A DNA stretch of 64,000 nt from JBBIQS01 sp037442205 (GTDB taxonomy: Bacteria; Myxococcota; Myxococcia; Myxococcales; UBA5297). The stretch covers positions 32,343-96,342 of the forward strand of contig JBBIQS010000020.1 in assembly GCA_037442205.1 (NCBI GenBank). The letters run 5' to 3'. Each line of letters begins with the position of its first letter. The stretch's first letter is position 1. The notes below the pieces were generated by a model, which searched no databases, was not told where the DNA came from, and was given only the letters and a program-made list of their open reading frames with translations. Shown here piece after piece: positions 50,150 to 59,696 of the stretch. The translations under genes and the position numbers were made by a program.

Positions 50150-51634
50150 GTGTCCCTGCCGCCGCGGCTGAACGACATCAAGCACGAGGTCGAGGGCTAC
50201 GCCCGCGAGTTCGGCCTCGACTTCTTCGAGACCATCTTCGAGGTCCTCTCGTACGACGAGATGAACATGGTGGCCGCCTACGGTGGCTTCCCCAGCCGCT
50301 ATCCCCACTGGCGCTTCGGGATGGAGTACGAGCAGCTGGCCAAGGGGTACGAGTACGGCCTCTCGAAGATCTACGAGATGGTCATCAACAACGACCCCTG
50401 TTACGCCTACCTGATGGAGGCCAACGCCGAGGTCGACCAGAAGCTGGTGATGGCCCACGTCTACGGGCACTGCGACTTCTTCAAGAACAACTTCTCGTTC
50501 GAGAAGACCCACCGCAAGATGATGGACGAGATGGCCAACCACGCCACCCGCGTGCGCCGCTGGATCGACCGCATCGGGTTGGACCTGGTCGAGGACTTCA
50601 TCGACCGCGGCCTGTCGCTCGAGAACCTGATCGACTATTTCTCGCCCTACATCCAGCGGCGGCCCACGCCCAAGCAAGAGGCCGAGGAGCAGCAGGAGCA
50701 GCAGGTCCACGGCTTCAAGGTCGAGCGCGAGTACATGCAGGGGTTCGTCAACCCCAAGGAGTACCTCGAGGCCCAGCGCAAGAAAATCGAGGACGAGAAG
50801 GCCAGGGCCAAGCGCTTCCCCGAGCGGCCCGAGCGCGACGTGCTCCTGTTCCTGCTCGAGCACGCCCCGCTGGAGCGCTGGGAGTTCGACCTGCTGTCGA
50901 TCATCCGCGAGGAGGCCTACTACTTCGCTCCCCAAGGCCAGACCAAGATCATGAACGAGGGCTGGGCCAGCTACTGGCACTCGACGATCATGACCCAGCG
51001 CGCGCTGAGGGACTCGGAGATCATCGACTACGCTGACCACCACTCCGGCACCCTGGGGACGCGGCCGGGGTCAGTGAATCCCTACAAGCTGGGGATCGAG
51101 CTGTTCCGGCACATCGAGGACCGCTGGAACAAGGGGCGCTTCGGCAAGGAGTTCGACGAGTGCGACGACCTGCGCGAGCGGCGGGCCTGGGACCGCAAGC
51201 TCGGGCTGGGGCGGCAGAAGATCTTCGAGGTGCGCCGCCACTACAACGACGTCACCTTCATCGACGAATTCCTGACCATGGACTTCGCGCTGGAGCAGAA
51301 GCTGTTCGTCTACGGCTTCAACGAGAAGCGCAACGTCTGGGAGATCGCCGACCGCGAGTTCAAGGCGGTGAAGGAGAAGCTGCTCCACCAGCTGACCAAC
51401 TTCGGCCAACCGATCATCGAGGTGGTGGACGGCAACTTCGAGAACCGCGCCGAGCTGTGCCTGGCCCACAAGCACGACGGCACCGACCTCAAGATGGACT
51501 ACGCCCACGACACCCTGCGCAACGTGCAGACCATGTGGAAGCGGCCGGTCAACCTGATCACCAAGGTCGACGGCAAGGGCGTGATCCTGCGCTTCGACGG
51601 CAAGGATCACTCCGAGAAGAAGATCGATCTCTAG
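50150..51634 (+). CDS. spoVR: SpoVR-family protein
   Basis: A 494-aa protein of the SpoVR/YcgB family (FETIFEVLSYDEMNMVAAYG, NEGWASYWHSTIMTQRAL, HSGTLGTRPGSVNPYKLG). Its role is associated with spore coat formation in Bacillus and stress in E. coli; the biochemical role is unknown. GTG start with GGAGAG upstream, 19 bases after yhbH. Together they give the conserved prkA-yhbH-spoVR set. Confidence 0.96.
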   Translation: MSLPPRLNDIKHEVEGYAREFGLDFFETIFEVLSYDEMNMVAAYGGFPSRYPHWRFGMEYEQLAKGYEYGLSKIYEMVINNDPCYAYLMEANAEVDQKLVMAHVYGHCDFFKNNFSFEKTHRKMMDEMANHATRVRRWIDRIGLDLVEDFIDRGLSLENLIDYFSPYIQRRPTPKQEAEEQQEQQVHGFKVEREYMQGFVNPKEYLEAQRKKIEDEKARAKRFPERPERDVLLFLLEHAPLERWEFDLLSIIREEAYYFAPQGQTKIMNEGWASYWHSTIMTQRALRDSEIIDYADHHSGTLGTRPGSVNPYKLGIELFRHIEDRWNKGRFGKEFDECDDLRERRAWDRKLGLGRQKIFEVRRHYNDVTFIDEFLTMDFALEQKLFVYGFNEKRNVWEIADREFKAVKEKLLHQLTNFGQPIIEVVDGNFENRAELCLAHKHDGTDLKMDYAHDTLRNVQTMWKRPVNLITKVDGKGVILRFDGKDHSEKKIDL

Positions 51635-51745
51635 CCCGCTCTAGCCTGCTCGCTCGTTTCCCCCATCGGCCGCATGGCCGCTGGCGCGCCAAAGCCATAT
51701 CGAAGGTGTTGGCGATGTCGGCGGCGGCGGAGCCGGGGAGGGGCG

Positions 51746-53194
51746 ATGGCCAGCGTGGTGCGGTCGAGGCGCCGGGTGCTGCTGGTGGAGCCCGCCGCGG
51801 TCGAGACCAACGTCTTCTCGGCCTACATCGGAATGCCGCTGATGGGGCCGCTCCTGCTGGGGACCCTGCTGCGCCAGGCGGGGTTCGAGGTGCGGGTGGT
51901 CTCCGAGTCGCTGTTGGGGCGCCCGCTGGGCATGGGGGACCTCGACGCCGACTTCCTGCTCCTGTCCTGCCTGACCTCGACGGTGGAGCGCGGCTACGAG
52001 CTGGCGGCGCTGTTCAAGCGGCGCAATGAGGCGGGGAAGGTCGCCATCGGCGGCCCCCACGTCTCGTTCATGGCCGAGGAGGCGCTGTCGTACGCCGACT
52101 GGGTCGTCTCCGGCGAAGCCGAAGCGATGATCGTCGATCTGCTCAGGCACGGCAGCAGCGAGCGGCAGCTGGCCGGCAAGCCGGTGGAGGATCTCGACTC
52201 GCTGCCGTTCATCGACTGGAGCCTGCTCGAGCTGAGCAAGCCGCTGACCTGGGCGCCGGTGATGCTCTCGCGCGGCTGCCCTTACGACTGCAACTTCTGC
52301 TCGGTGACCGCGATGTTCGGCCGCCGCTACCGGATAATGAGCGTCGAGCGCTCGCTGGCGGAGATGCTGCGCGCCGAGCCGCCGTCGATCTTCATCTACG
52401 ACGACAACTTCGCCGCCAATCCCAAGCACACCGACGCCTTCCTCGAGGCGCTGCTGCGCAGCGGCCACAAGGTGCGCTGGACCGCCCAGGTGCGGGCGGA
52501 CATCACCCGCATCCCGGCGCTGTTGGAGAAGATGCGCCGCTCCGGCTGCCACCGGGTCTACGTCGGGATGGAGTCGGTGGACGACAAGAGCCTGGCGGAG
52601 ATGCACAAGAACCAGACCGCCGCCGGGCTGGAGCGGGCGATGCGCGCCTTCCACCAGGCGCAGATCCTGGTGCACGGGATGTTCATCTTCGGCGCCGACG
52701 CCGACACCGCCGACTCGATCCGGGCCGCCGAGTCCTTCATCGCCGAGCAGCGGGTGGACTCGGTGCAGCTGATGATCTCCACCCCGATGCCCGGCACCGA
52801 GCTCTACAAGCGGATGACCGATCAGGGCCGGCTGCTGCACCGGGTGTGGCGCTACTTCGACGGGATGCACGTGGTCTTCCGTCCGCGCAACTTCTCGCCC
52901 CACGAGCTTCAGCGGCGGACCATGGACGCCTACGCGCGCTACTACGCCCTGCCGCACGCCGCCCGCGACTTCGCCGAGCTGGCCGCGGCTCAGGTGCTCA
53001 AGCCGATCGGCAAAGTGCCGCGGTCGTGGGGCGTGCCCTCGATCGACACCGCCGAGCTCAAGCTGATGGGCAACAAGCTGGTGCGGCAGTGGGAGCGGCT
53101 CAACCGCGGCTACTACGACTTCCTGCGCGCCGCCGAGCCGGCGCGGGCGCCGCAGGAGGAGCTGTCCCAGGTGCCCGAGATCTCTCCGGGGTGA
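51746..53194 (+). CDS. radical SAM protein with B12-binding domain
   Basis: A 482-aa protein: an N-terminal B12-binding-like fold (about 10-150; VLLVEPAAVETN, FLLLSCLTSTVERGYELAAL, IGGPHVSFM), then the radical SAM cluster RGCPYDCNFCSV (three Cys for 4Fe-4S) and a TIM barrel (RVYVGMESVDDKSL). The C-terminal 90 residues have no recognised domain. It may modify an unreactive carbon on a lipid or peptide. ATG at 51746 with GGGGAGGGG upstream. Confidence 0.9.
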   Translation: MASVVRSRRRVLLVEPAAVETNVFSAYIGMPLMGPLLLGTLLRQAGFEVRVVSESLLGRPLGMGDLDADFLLLSCLTSTVERGYELAALFKRRNEAGKVAIGGPHVSFMAEEALSYADWVVSGEAEAMIVDLLRHGSSERQLAGKPVEDLDSLPFIDWSLLELSKPLTWAPVMLSRGCPYDCNFCSVTAMFGRRYRIMSVERSLAEMLRAEPPSIFIYDDNFAANPKHTDAFLEALLRSGHKVRWTAQVRADITRIPALLEKMRRSGCHRVYVGMESVDDKSLAEMHKNQTAAGLERAMRAFHQAQILVHGMFIFGADADTADSIRAAESFIAEQRVDSVQLMISTPMPGTELYKRMTDQGRLLHRVWRYFDGMHVVFRPRNFSPHELQRRTMDAYARYYALPHAARDFAELAAAQVLKPIGKVPRSWGVPSIDTAELKLMGNKLVRQWERLNRGYYDFLRAAEPARAPQEELSQVPEISPG

Positions 53195-53203
53195 GGAGGC
53201 GGG

Positions 53204-55651
53204 TCAGCGGCGAACCAGAACGTCGAACTGCCGCGCCGGGCCGCCCTCGATATTGAGTGTGTAGCCGCCGAGGTCGACCGGCCCGCGGCCGCTGAGACGC
53301 AATCTCGTCGCCGCGAAGGCCGTCGAAGCGGAGTCGACGCAGCCGCGCTGCTCCGCCGAGCCGCAATTCGGTAGCGCCTGGCCGGTCTCCGAGAAACCGG
53401 TCGCCGCTCCACCAGAGCTCAGGCGGTAGGTCGTCCCGTCGCGCTCGGCGAAGCTGCCGTCCGCGCCAAGGAACACCAGCAGCTCGCGCTTGCCGTCGGC
53501 AGCAGCCATTCCGGGCACCGAGGCGTCCGCCGGAAGCACCGTCTGCACGCCCTCCGGCAGCAGCGGAATGATTGATCCTGCGCGGGCGAAGGTCGGCAGC
53601 TCGGTCAGCGGCGCATCGACGTCGAGATCGGCCGGGCCCTGGAGCGCGGCCCCGCCGTTGAGAGGAAGCCAGAGCGCCGGCGGCAGGTGGACCCGCCGCG
53701 AGAGCTTCCCCTCGGCCTGGATTGGGGCCGCCAGGAGCGCCGGACCGAGCAGGTACTCGTCGAAGAGGGTCCAGCCGGCCTCGTCCTCGGGGAAGGCCAG
53801 CGGCAGCGCACGCATCAGAGGCAATCCAGTCGCCTCGGCTACCGCCGAGCCGCCGTCCAGATACGGGAAGAGCTGCATGTGCAGCTTCGCCCAGCGCTGG
53901 AAATGGGCGATGGTCTCCTCGTCGGCGCCGAACCACCACTGGTGATCGGGATCGGTGCCGTGGTGGGTGCGCATCACGGGCGACAGCGCGCCGAGGCTGG
54001 TCCAGCGAAAGAAGAGCTCCTTGGTGGCCGGCGGGTTGGTGGCGCTCTGGTAGCCGCCGATGTCGTGGCCGAAGGTGGAGATCCCGGCCAGCCCCATCCC
54101 CAAGCCGATTGGGATGACGGTGGGCATCCCGTCGTCGGGCTGGAAGTCGGTGCGCTGGTCGCCGGCCCAGTAGACCGGCACGTACGCGGTCGAGCCGATC
54201 CATCCGGATCGAGCGAAGAAGAGCCGCTGCTTCCCGTCGTTGGCCCGCTCCGCCAGAACTTCCTCGCTGAGCTTGCTCCACTCAGCGGAGTAGAGGTTGT
54301 GAGCCTCCATCGGGTCGGAGCCGTCAGCGAGCACCGCGTCGTGGGGCAGCCACTCGCCGAAGTCGGTCATCCAGCCGTCGAAGCCGACGTCGAGCGCCTT
54401 GCGCAAATGCCCCTTCACCCATTCCCGGGTCTCGGGCCGGAAGAGATCCGCCAGGCCGGTGTCCTTGAAGGTCGGCCCCATGAAGATGTCCTTGCCGCCG
54501 TTCTTCGAGCCGACGAAGTGGCCGCCGGCGTCCGCCTCGGCGAAGACCTTCGAGCCGCTCACCAGGAAGCTGTTGAAGTAGGCGAGCCAGGCGAACCCCT
54601 GCGCATGCAGATCGGCGGCGACCTGCTCGGCGTCGGGATAGAGGGTGCGGTCGGTGTCCCAGTCCTCGATCAGCCGGTAGCTGACGCCGACCTTCTCGCC
54701 GCCGCGGAAATCCTCGGTCCAGATGACCGAGCTGGGGATCTGGCGCTCGCGCAATAGCTTGGCGATGCGGCGCACGTTGGCGCTGCCGAAGAGGGCGTCG
54801 TTCCAGGGGGCGAATGCCAGCGGAGGCGGGCGCATCGGCCGGCCGAGCACCGCGGCGGTGGCGCGCTCGAGCGCCTTGGCCGGCTCGGGACCGTAGAACA
54901 GCCACAGCTCGAGCTCCGGGCCCCAGACTTCGACCCGCCAGGCGTCCTGCTTGGCCGAGCAGAGCTCGAAGACGGCGCGGCGGTTGGTCTTGACTACCCC
55001 GATGTAGCCGCGCTGCGACAGCCAGGTCGGCAGGCCCAGGTAGCTCGAGTGGCGCGCGCCCTCCAGCGGCCACGCCGCGGATGGATCGTCGGAGTCCGAC
55101 TTGCCGATGCCCTGCTCGCTGGTCCAGATGGGGATCTTGTGGCCGCGGTGGTCGAGGGCGTCGGTCTGCGCGCCGAAGCCGACGAAGTGGTCGCCGGCGG
55201 CGCAGGTGAAGGCCAGCGAGAGCCGGTTCATCTTGGAATCGGCGGCAGTGAACGTGAGCTTGAGCGCGCCTTCGGCGGGTGCCTCCACCTTCAGCGTGGC
55301 CACCGTCGCGCCAGCGGAGTCGAGCCAGTCGGCGCTCTCGCCGCCGGCGATGGACAGGTCTTCCTTGGAGCCGGCGGACGTCTGCCACGGCGCGGTGCCG
55401 TCGGCGACCTTGAAGGCCCCGCCCACCTCCTCCCAGGTGGCTCCGTTGCGCCGGACCGCCAGCGGGACGTAAGGGGCCTCGGACTGGTGAGACTCGAGCA
55501 GCACCGTGTGGGCGGCGTCGGCGGACGAGACGCGCAGGCCCGAGGGCGCGAGCTGAACCTCGAAGGAGCCGGCGGTCTTGCTGCTGCCGCATTGGCAGGC
55601 GGAAGAGGCGGCGAAGAGCAGAGCGGACGCCAAGAGGGTTTTCGAGCGCAT
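53204..55651 (-). CDS. GH31 alpha-glycosidase lipoprotein
   Basis: An 815-aa lipoprotein (signal TLLASALLFAASSAC, lipobox SSAC, next CQCGSSK). The GH31 barrel has the catalytic nucleophile motif GWMTDFGEWLPHDA and the acid/base Asp in YWAGDQRTDF. GH31 enzymes cleave alpha-glucosides, alpha-xylosides and related glycans. The N-terminal beta-sandwich and C-terminal beta domains are present. It is likely anchored to the outer membrane facing outwards, so it attacks external polysaccharide. The gene is convergent with the radical SAM gene. Confidence 0.93.
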   Translation of the reverse strand: MRSKTLLASALLFAASSACQCGSSKTAGSFEVQLAPSGLRVSSADAAHTVLLESHQSEAPYVPLAVRRNGATWEEVGGAFKVADGTAPWQTSAGSKEDLSIAGGESADWLDSAGATVATLKVEAPAEGALKLTFTAADSKMNRLSLAFTCAAGDHFVGFGAQTDALDHRGHKIPIWTSEQGIGKSDSDDPSAAWPLEGARHSSYLGLPTWLSQRGYIGVVKTNRRAVFELCSAKQDAWRVEVWGPELELWLFYGPEPAKALERATAAVLGRPMRPPPLAFAPWNDALFGSANVRRIAKLLRERQIPSSVIWTEDFRGGEKVGVSYRLIEDWDTDRTLYPDAEQVAADLHAQGFAWLAYFNSFLVSGSKVFAEADAGGHFVGSKNGGKDIFMGPTFKDTGLADLFRPETREWVKGHLRKALDVGFDGWMTDFGEWLPHDAVLADGSDPMEAHNLYSAEWSKLSEEVLAERANDGKQRLFFARSGWIGSTAYVPVYWAGDQRTDFQPDDGMPTVIPIGLGMGLAGISTFGHDIGGYQSATNPPATKELFFRWTSLGALSPVMRTHHGTDPDHQWWFGADEETIAHFQRWAKLHMQLFPYLDGGSAVAEATGLPLMRALPLAFPEDEAGWTLFDEYLLGPALLAAPIQAEGKLSRRVHLPPALWLPLNGGAALQGPADLDVDAPLTELPTFARAGSIIPLLPEGVQTVLPADASVPGMAAADGKRELLVFLGADGSFAERDGTTYRLSSGGAATGFSETGQALPNCGSAEQRGCVDSASTAFAATRLRLSGRGPVDLGGYTLNIEGGPARQFDVLVRR

Positions 55652-55815
55652 GCGCGGACCTTACCGGGCACTCGGGGAGAGGGGCAACGGCTCGAAAGCC
55701 TTCTGGGCGTGCGGTCCTTCCGGGCCCCGGCGGCGCACTCGCTTCCCGATTGGTGCCCTGGCCGGGGATGGCGAAGTTTGAGCCAGTCCGGCGGGCGCCG
55801 GCGGGGAGGGTGTCG

Positions 55816-56127
55816 ATGGTGCATTGCACGCATCTCTCGGAGGTCCGGCAGGTGCGGCCGTCGGCCGAAGGGTGCGAGGACTGCCTGAAGACGGGCGATT
55901 CCTGGGTCGAGCTGCGGATGTGCCTGACCTGCGGCCACGTCGGCTGCTGCGACAGCTCGAAGAACAAGCACGCGACCCGGCATTACCGCTCGACGCGCCA
56001 TCCGGTCATGCGCTCGTTCGAGAAGGGAGAGGACTGGGGCTGGTGCTACGAGGAAGAGGACTTCATCGAGCCGCACCTGCTGCACAGGGCCCTCGAGAGG
56101 GAGGCGAGCCATGGCTTGGTCGAGTGA
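55816..56127 (+). CDS. UBP-type zinc finger protein
   Basis: A 103-aa protein comprising a single UBP-type (BUZ) zinc finger: CTHLSEVRQVR, CEDCLKTGDSW, MCLTCGHVGCCDSSK, and HYRSTRHPVM hold the Cys/His ligands. In eukaryotes the domain binds the ubiquitin C-terminus; in bacteria the partner is unknown. ATG at 55816 has GGGAGGG. Its end overlaps the DUF5996 gene by 17 bases, so the two are translated together. Confidence 0.9.
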   Translation: MVHCTHLSEVRQVRPSAEGCEDCLKTGDSWVELRMCLTCGHVGCCDSSKNKHATRHYRSTRHPVMRSFEKGEDWGWCYEEEDFIEPHLLHRALEREASHGLVE

Positions 56128-57103
56128 TGGAGGCGCGGGCCGGCACGCCTGGCCGGAGTTGCACCTGGCGGAGTGGAAGGAGACCTGCGACACCCTGCAC
56201 CTCTGGTCGCAGGTGGTGGGCAAGATCCGGCTGGGGCTGGCGCCGCAGACGAACCACTGGTGGAGCTCGGCGCTGCTGGTGACCTCGCGCGGCCTGACCA
56301 CCACGCCGATTCCCTACCGCGACGGCGCCTTCGAGCTGCGCTTCGACTTCCTGGATCACAGCCTGGCGCTGGAGACCGCCGACGGCGATCGGCGAGGGCT
56401 GTCGCTGGTGCCGCGCTCGGTGGCCGACTTCTATCGAGAGGTCCTGCGGCTGCTGGACAGTGTCGGGATCCAGCTGCACCTGTGGCCGGTCCCGGTGGAG
56501 GTGGAGGGCCCGGTTCCGTTCGAGGAAGACAGCAAGCACGCCGCCTACGACCCGGAGCAGGCGTACCGCTTCTTCCGGGCGCTGTCGGGGGTCGACCTGG
56601 CTCTCAAGGAATTCGCCACGCGATTCCAGGGCAAGCAGAGCCCGGTCCACTTCTTCTGGGGCGGCTTCGATCTGGCCTCGACGCGCTTCTCAGGCCGGCC
56701 GGCGCCTGCGCGCCCGAACGCCGACCTCATTAATCGCGAGGCCTACTTCCAGGAAGTGATGAGCTTCGGCTTCTGGCCTGGAAAGGAAGGCATTTGCGAC
56801 ACCACCCTCTACGCCTATGCCGCGCCCGAGCCGCAGGGATTCAACCACGCTTCGCTGCCGCTCGAGGGGGCGTATTACGACTCGCGCCTTGGCGAGTTCC
56901 TGTTCCCCTACGAGCTGGCTCGCGCCAGCGGGGAGCCGTCGCGGGCGATCATCGATTTCTGCGAACATGTCTACGAAGCGGGGGCCTCCCTCGGAGAATG
57001 GGACCGCGAAGCGCTGGATCGGGCCGGAATCCGGCCCGCCATCGGCGTGGAGGTCAAGCCCATCGAGAACCCGGTAGAGAGCGCCTCGTTCGATCCTTCG
57101 TGA
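56111..57103 (+). CDS. DUF5996-family protein
   Basis: A 330-aa protein with the DUF5996 signatures: LHLWSQVVGKIRLGLAPQTN, NHWWSSALLVTSRGLTTTPI, SPVHFFWGGFDLASTRFSG and FWPGKEG. The biochemical role of this family is not known to me. It overlaps the upstream zinc-finger gene by 17 bases. A strong hairpin follows. Confidence 0.88.
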   Translation: MAWSSDGGAGRHAWPELHLAEWKETCDTLHLWSQVVGKIRLGLAPQTNHWWSSALLVTSRGLTTTPIPYRDGAFELRFDFLDHSLALETADGDRRGLSLVPRSVADFYREVLRLLDSVGIQLHLWPVPVEVEGPVPFEEDSKHAAYDPEQAYRFFRALSGVDLALKEFATRFQGKQSPVHFFWGGFDLASTRFSGRPAPARPNADLINREAYFQEVMSFGFWPGKEGICDTTLYAYAAPEPQGFNHASLPLEGAYYDSRLGEFLFPYELARASGEPSRAIIDFCEHVYEAGASLGEWDREALDRAGIRPAIGVEVKPIENPVESASFDPS

Positions 57104-57120
57104 GCGGAGCACTTCTTGCC

Positions 57121-57156
57121 GAAGACCGGCAGCGCGAGCGGGCGCTGCCGGTCTTC
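57121..57156. terminator. bidirectional terminator-type hairpin
   Basis: GAAGACCGGCAGCGC (57121-57135) pairs perfectly over 15 bases with GCGCTGCCGGTCTTC (57142-57156), six-base loop. It lies between the convergent DUF5996 and PAS-GGDEF genes. Confidence 0.65.
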
Positions 57157-57392
57157 GCAGCCTCTCGGTCCCGCCGAGGGTTCGTCATTCAGGAGATCGC
57201 TTCTCCAGTGCTGGCTCAGATCCTTCTTCTGTGGGGGCGGAGGCACTGAGGTCGGTTGGCATTCAGGGCCTGAGTCACACGGCGCCGCGTCGGAGGTGAG
57301 AAGGCGCTCATGAAGAAGGTCGGCAACAGGCCTCGTCCTCGCCGGCCAGCCGCAGGGCCACCGCGGACCAGGTGCTCGTCGCGCTCCCGCTC

Positions 57393-59270
57393 TTATCCCG
57401 CTTCGACCCGGTTTCTCCCCGCCTGCTTGGCCCGGTAGAGGGCAGCGTCCGCGCGGGCCAGGACGTTGTCGGGGCTTGGATCGCTCGGAGCTAGCTCGGT
57501 GATGCCGATGCTGACAGTCACTGGGACCTCTCCCCGGGCGGTCAGCGTCGGGGAGCCTGCCACCTCGCGACGGAACCGCTCGGCGAAGAGCTGGGCGCCG
57601 CTGCAGTTCGTTTCCGGCAGGAGAATCGCGAACTCCTCTCCGCCCAGCCGCCCGAACAGATCGATGCGGCGTACGCCGAGCTGGGAGAGCTCGGCGAGGT
57701 GCTGAAGAACGGCATCGCCGGCGGCATGGCCATGCGTGTCGTTGACGGTCTTGAAGTGGTCCACGTCCAGCATGAGCAGCGAGGCTGGAACGCCGAAGCG
57801 CCGCACCCGGTCCAGCTCCATCCCCAGCTGCTCGAGGAAGCGGCGCCGGTTCGCCACCCCGGTGAGCGGATCGGTGGTCGCGAGGCGCGCGACCTCCGCC
57901 TCCGCCTGCTTTCGCAGCGTGATGTCCTCTTTGACGGCCAGGTAGTGAGAGACGCGGCCCGCCGCGTCGACGACTGGCGAGATGCTAGCGTCCTCCCAGT
58001 ACAGCTCGCCGTTCTTCTTCCTGTTACGCAGCTCCCCGCGCCATGCGCGTCCGCCGGCCAGCAACCCCCAGAGGTCCTGGTAGACCTCCGGCGGGGTTTC
58101 GCCGGACTTCAGGAAGCGAGGGTTCTTGCCGAGCGTCTCCGCTGGGGAATAGCCGGTTGTCCGGCAGAAGGCGGCGTTGACGAAGGTGATCCGGCCCCTG
58201 GTGTCGGTCACCATGATCGAGGAGCTGCTCTGCTCGATCGCTGCCGTGAGGAGGCGCTGGGAGGCCGCCAGTTCCTCACGGTGCGTGACGTCCTGCCCAA
58301 TCGCGAGCATTCCGGCGACCTGCCCGGCGGCATCCCTGAGGTTTCTGCTGGACCACTCGACCAAGATCTCCCGGCCGTCCCTGGCCCTGATGGCGCGAAT
58401 GCTGGGAGGCACGCGGGCGCCCGAGAGCACCTCCCGGATGACCTCCCGGACCCCGGCCCGATCGCCCTCGGGGACGAAGGTTTCGAGCCAACCCACGCGC
58501 TTGGCCTCTTCCAGCCGGTAGCCGGAGAGCTCTTCGAAGAAACGGTTGAAGCGGATCACTCGACCTTCGGTGTCGAGGACCAGCACGATGGCCTGCGCCG
58601 TGTCGATCAGGCCCTCGGCGAAGTCGCGCTCCCGGCGCATGGCCTCCTCCAGGCGCTCCTCCTCCAGCCTCAGCCGGATCGCGGAGTCGAGGGTCTCGTG
58701 CAGGTAGCGGGCACTGGCCATCATGGAGGCCACGAAGATCAGGGCCAAGGCGCCAAATGCCCCATGAAGCACCGACTCGGCCTGCAGCAGGACGACGGCC
58801 GACAATGGGACGCCGATCAGCAGCGCGAATAACCGGAAGGCTGCCGGAACCGGCGCGAGCAGCGGTACGGCTCCTGCCACCATCCCGCACAGCACCAGCC
58901 CGGAGAACAGGAGCGCGCCGTCGGGGGCGTTCCACATGAAGAAGCCGGCGCCCGACCCCCAGGTGACAGCGCTCAGCACGGTGGCGAGAAGGTAGCGCCG
59001 CCGCCAGACCACCGCGGCGATCGCATCCGGGCGAGCCGCTCGGAAGCGACGCGCCAGAAGGTAGCGCCACGCCGCGATGGCGATGGCCAAGCTCCACCAG
59101 CCGAGTGCCACGCGCGGCAAGGCCCGCATCGACGCGTTCACGTAGGCGAACAGCGTCGCGTTGAGGACCGTCACCGACTGCGCGATGCCTGCGCTCCTGA
59201 AGAGCAGGGCGGTCTTCTGCCGCTGCGTTTCGGCTTCGACTTGCGAAGGCGGGTCGGTGTGGATGGACAT
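57393..59270 (-). CDS. membrane PAS-PAS-GGDEF diguanylate cyclase
   Basis: A 625-aa protein: about five membrane helices (residues 25-195), two PAS domains (VLVLDTEGRVIRFNRFFEEL and VTDTRGRITFVNAAFCRTTG), and a C-terminal GGDEF domain with the intact site GGEEF and TTDPLTGVANRRRFLEQL. It should make c-di-GMP in response to a signal sensed by the membrane or PAS parts. MSIHTDPP (59270) is preferred over an upstream start because a ribosome-binding site lies before it. Confidence 0.93.
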   Translation of the reverse strand: MSIHTDPPSQVEAETQRQKTALLFRSAGIAQSVTVLNATLFAYVNASMRALPRVALGWWSLAIAIAAWRYLLARRFRAARPDAIAAVVWRRRYLLATVLSAVTWGSGAGFFMWNAPDGALLFSGLVLCGMVAGAVPLLAPVPAAFRLFALLIGVPLSAVVLLQAESVLHGAFGALALIFVASMMASARYLHETLDSAIRLRLEEERLEEAMRRERDFAEGLIDTAQAIVLVLDTEGRVIRFNRFFEELSGYRLEEAKRVGWLETFVPEGDRAGVREVIREVLSGARVPPSIRAIRARDGREILVEWSSRNLRDAAGQVAGMLAIGQDVTHREELAASQRLLTAAIEQSSSSIMVTDTRGRITFVNAAFCRTTGYSPAETLGKNPRFLKSGETPPEVYQDLWGLLAGGRAWRGELRNRKKNGELYWEDASISPVVDAAGRVSHYLAVKEDITLRKQAEAEVARLATTDPLTGVANRRRFLEQLGMELDRVRRFGVPASLLMLDVDHFKTVNDTHGHAAGDAVLQHLAELSQLGVRRIDLFGRLGGEEFAILLPETNCSGAQLFAERFRREVAGSPTLTARGEVPVTVSIGITELAPSDPSPDNVLARADAALYRAKQAGRNRVEAG

Positions 59271-59696
59271 GAGTGTTCTCTGCTCGGAGAGTACCTCAGG
59301 ATTTCTCGGAGGTCGGGGTCGGCGCTGCCCGTCGCGCACTTCGTCGCTGCTCCGCCAGGCTGCTCAGCAGGAGGGCCTGGGAGCGTCCGAGGGCGAGGGC
59401 CACTCCGATCACGTTCGCGGAAGGCGCTGGGGTTTCGGCGCGCCGGCTCCAAAGCACGGGGCCCGACGCGCTGTCCGCCTCAATGTGGGCGCCGATAGTG
59501 ATCCATTGGGAGGACGATCTCAAGGCGACGCCGGATGGGCCCTGGGAGCTCAATATTTTCAGAAAGGAGGCGGGCCGCCTCGGCCAATCCGTCCACCGCA
59601 GCCGGGAGCCCGGTAGCGCGCTGTAGCACTGCCGGCCATCGGCCCGAATTTGCCGAACTTTTTGACCTTGGGGATTTTCACGTTACCCTTGGGCCA
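59271..59696. other. intergenic region between the GGDEF and M23 genes
   Basis: A 426-base gap between divergent genes. No protein-like ORF is visible; an open frame continuous with the M23 gene begins at 59535 but lacks a signal. A TTGACC at 59662 could be a -35 box, but its -10 partner is poor. Confidence 0.5.

Noticed and set aside
59535..59696. N-terminal extension of the M23 protein
   Set aside because: The extra 54 residues have no signal peptide, and the internal Met starts a standard lipoprotein signal.
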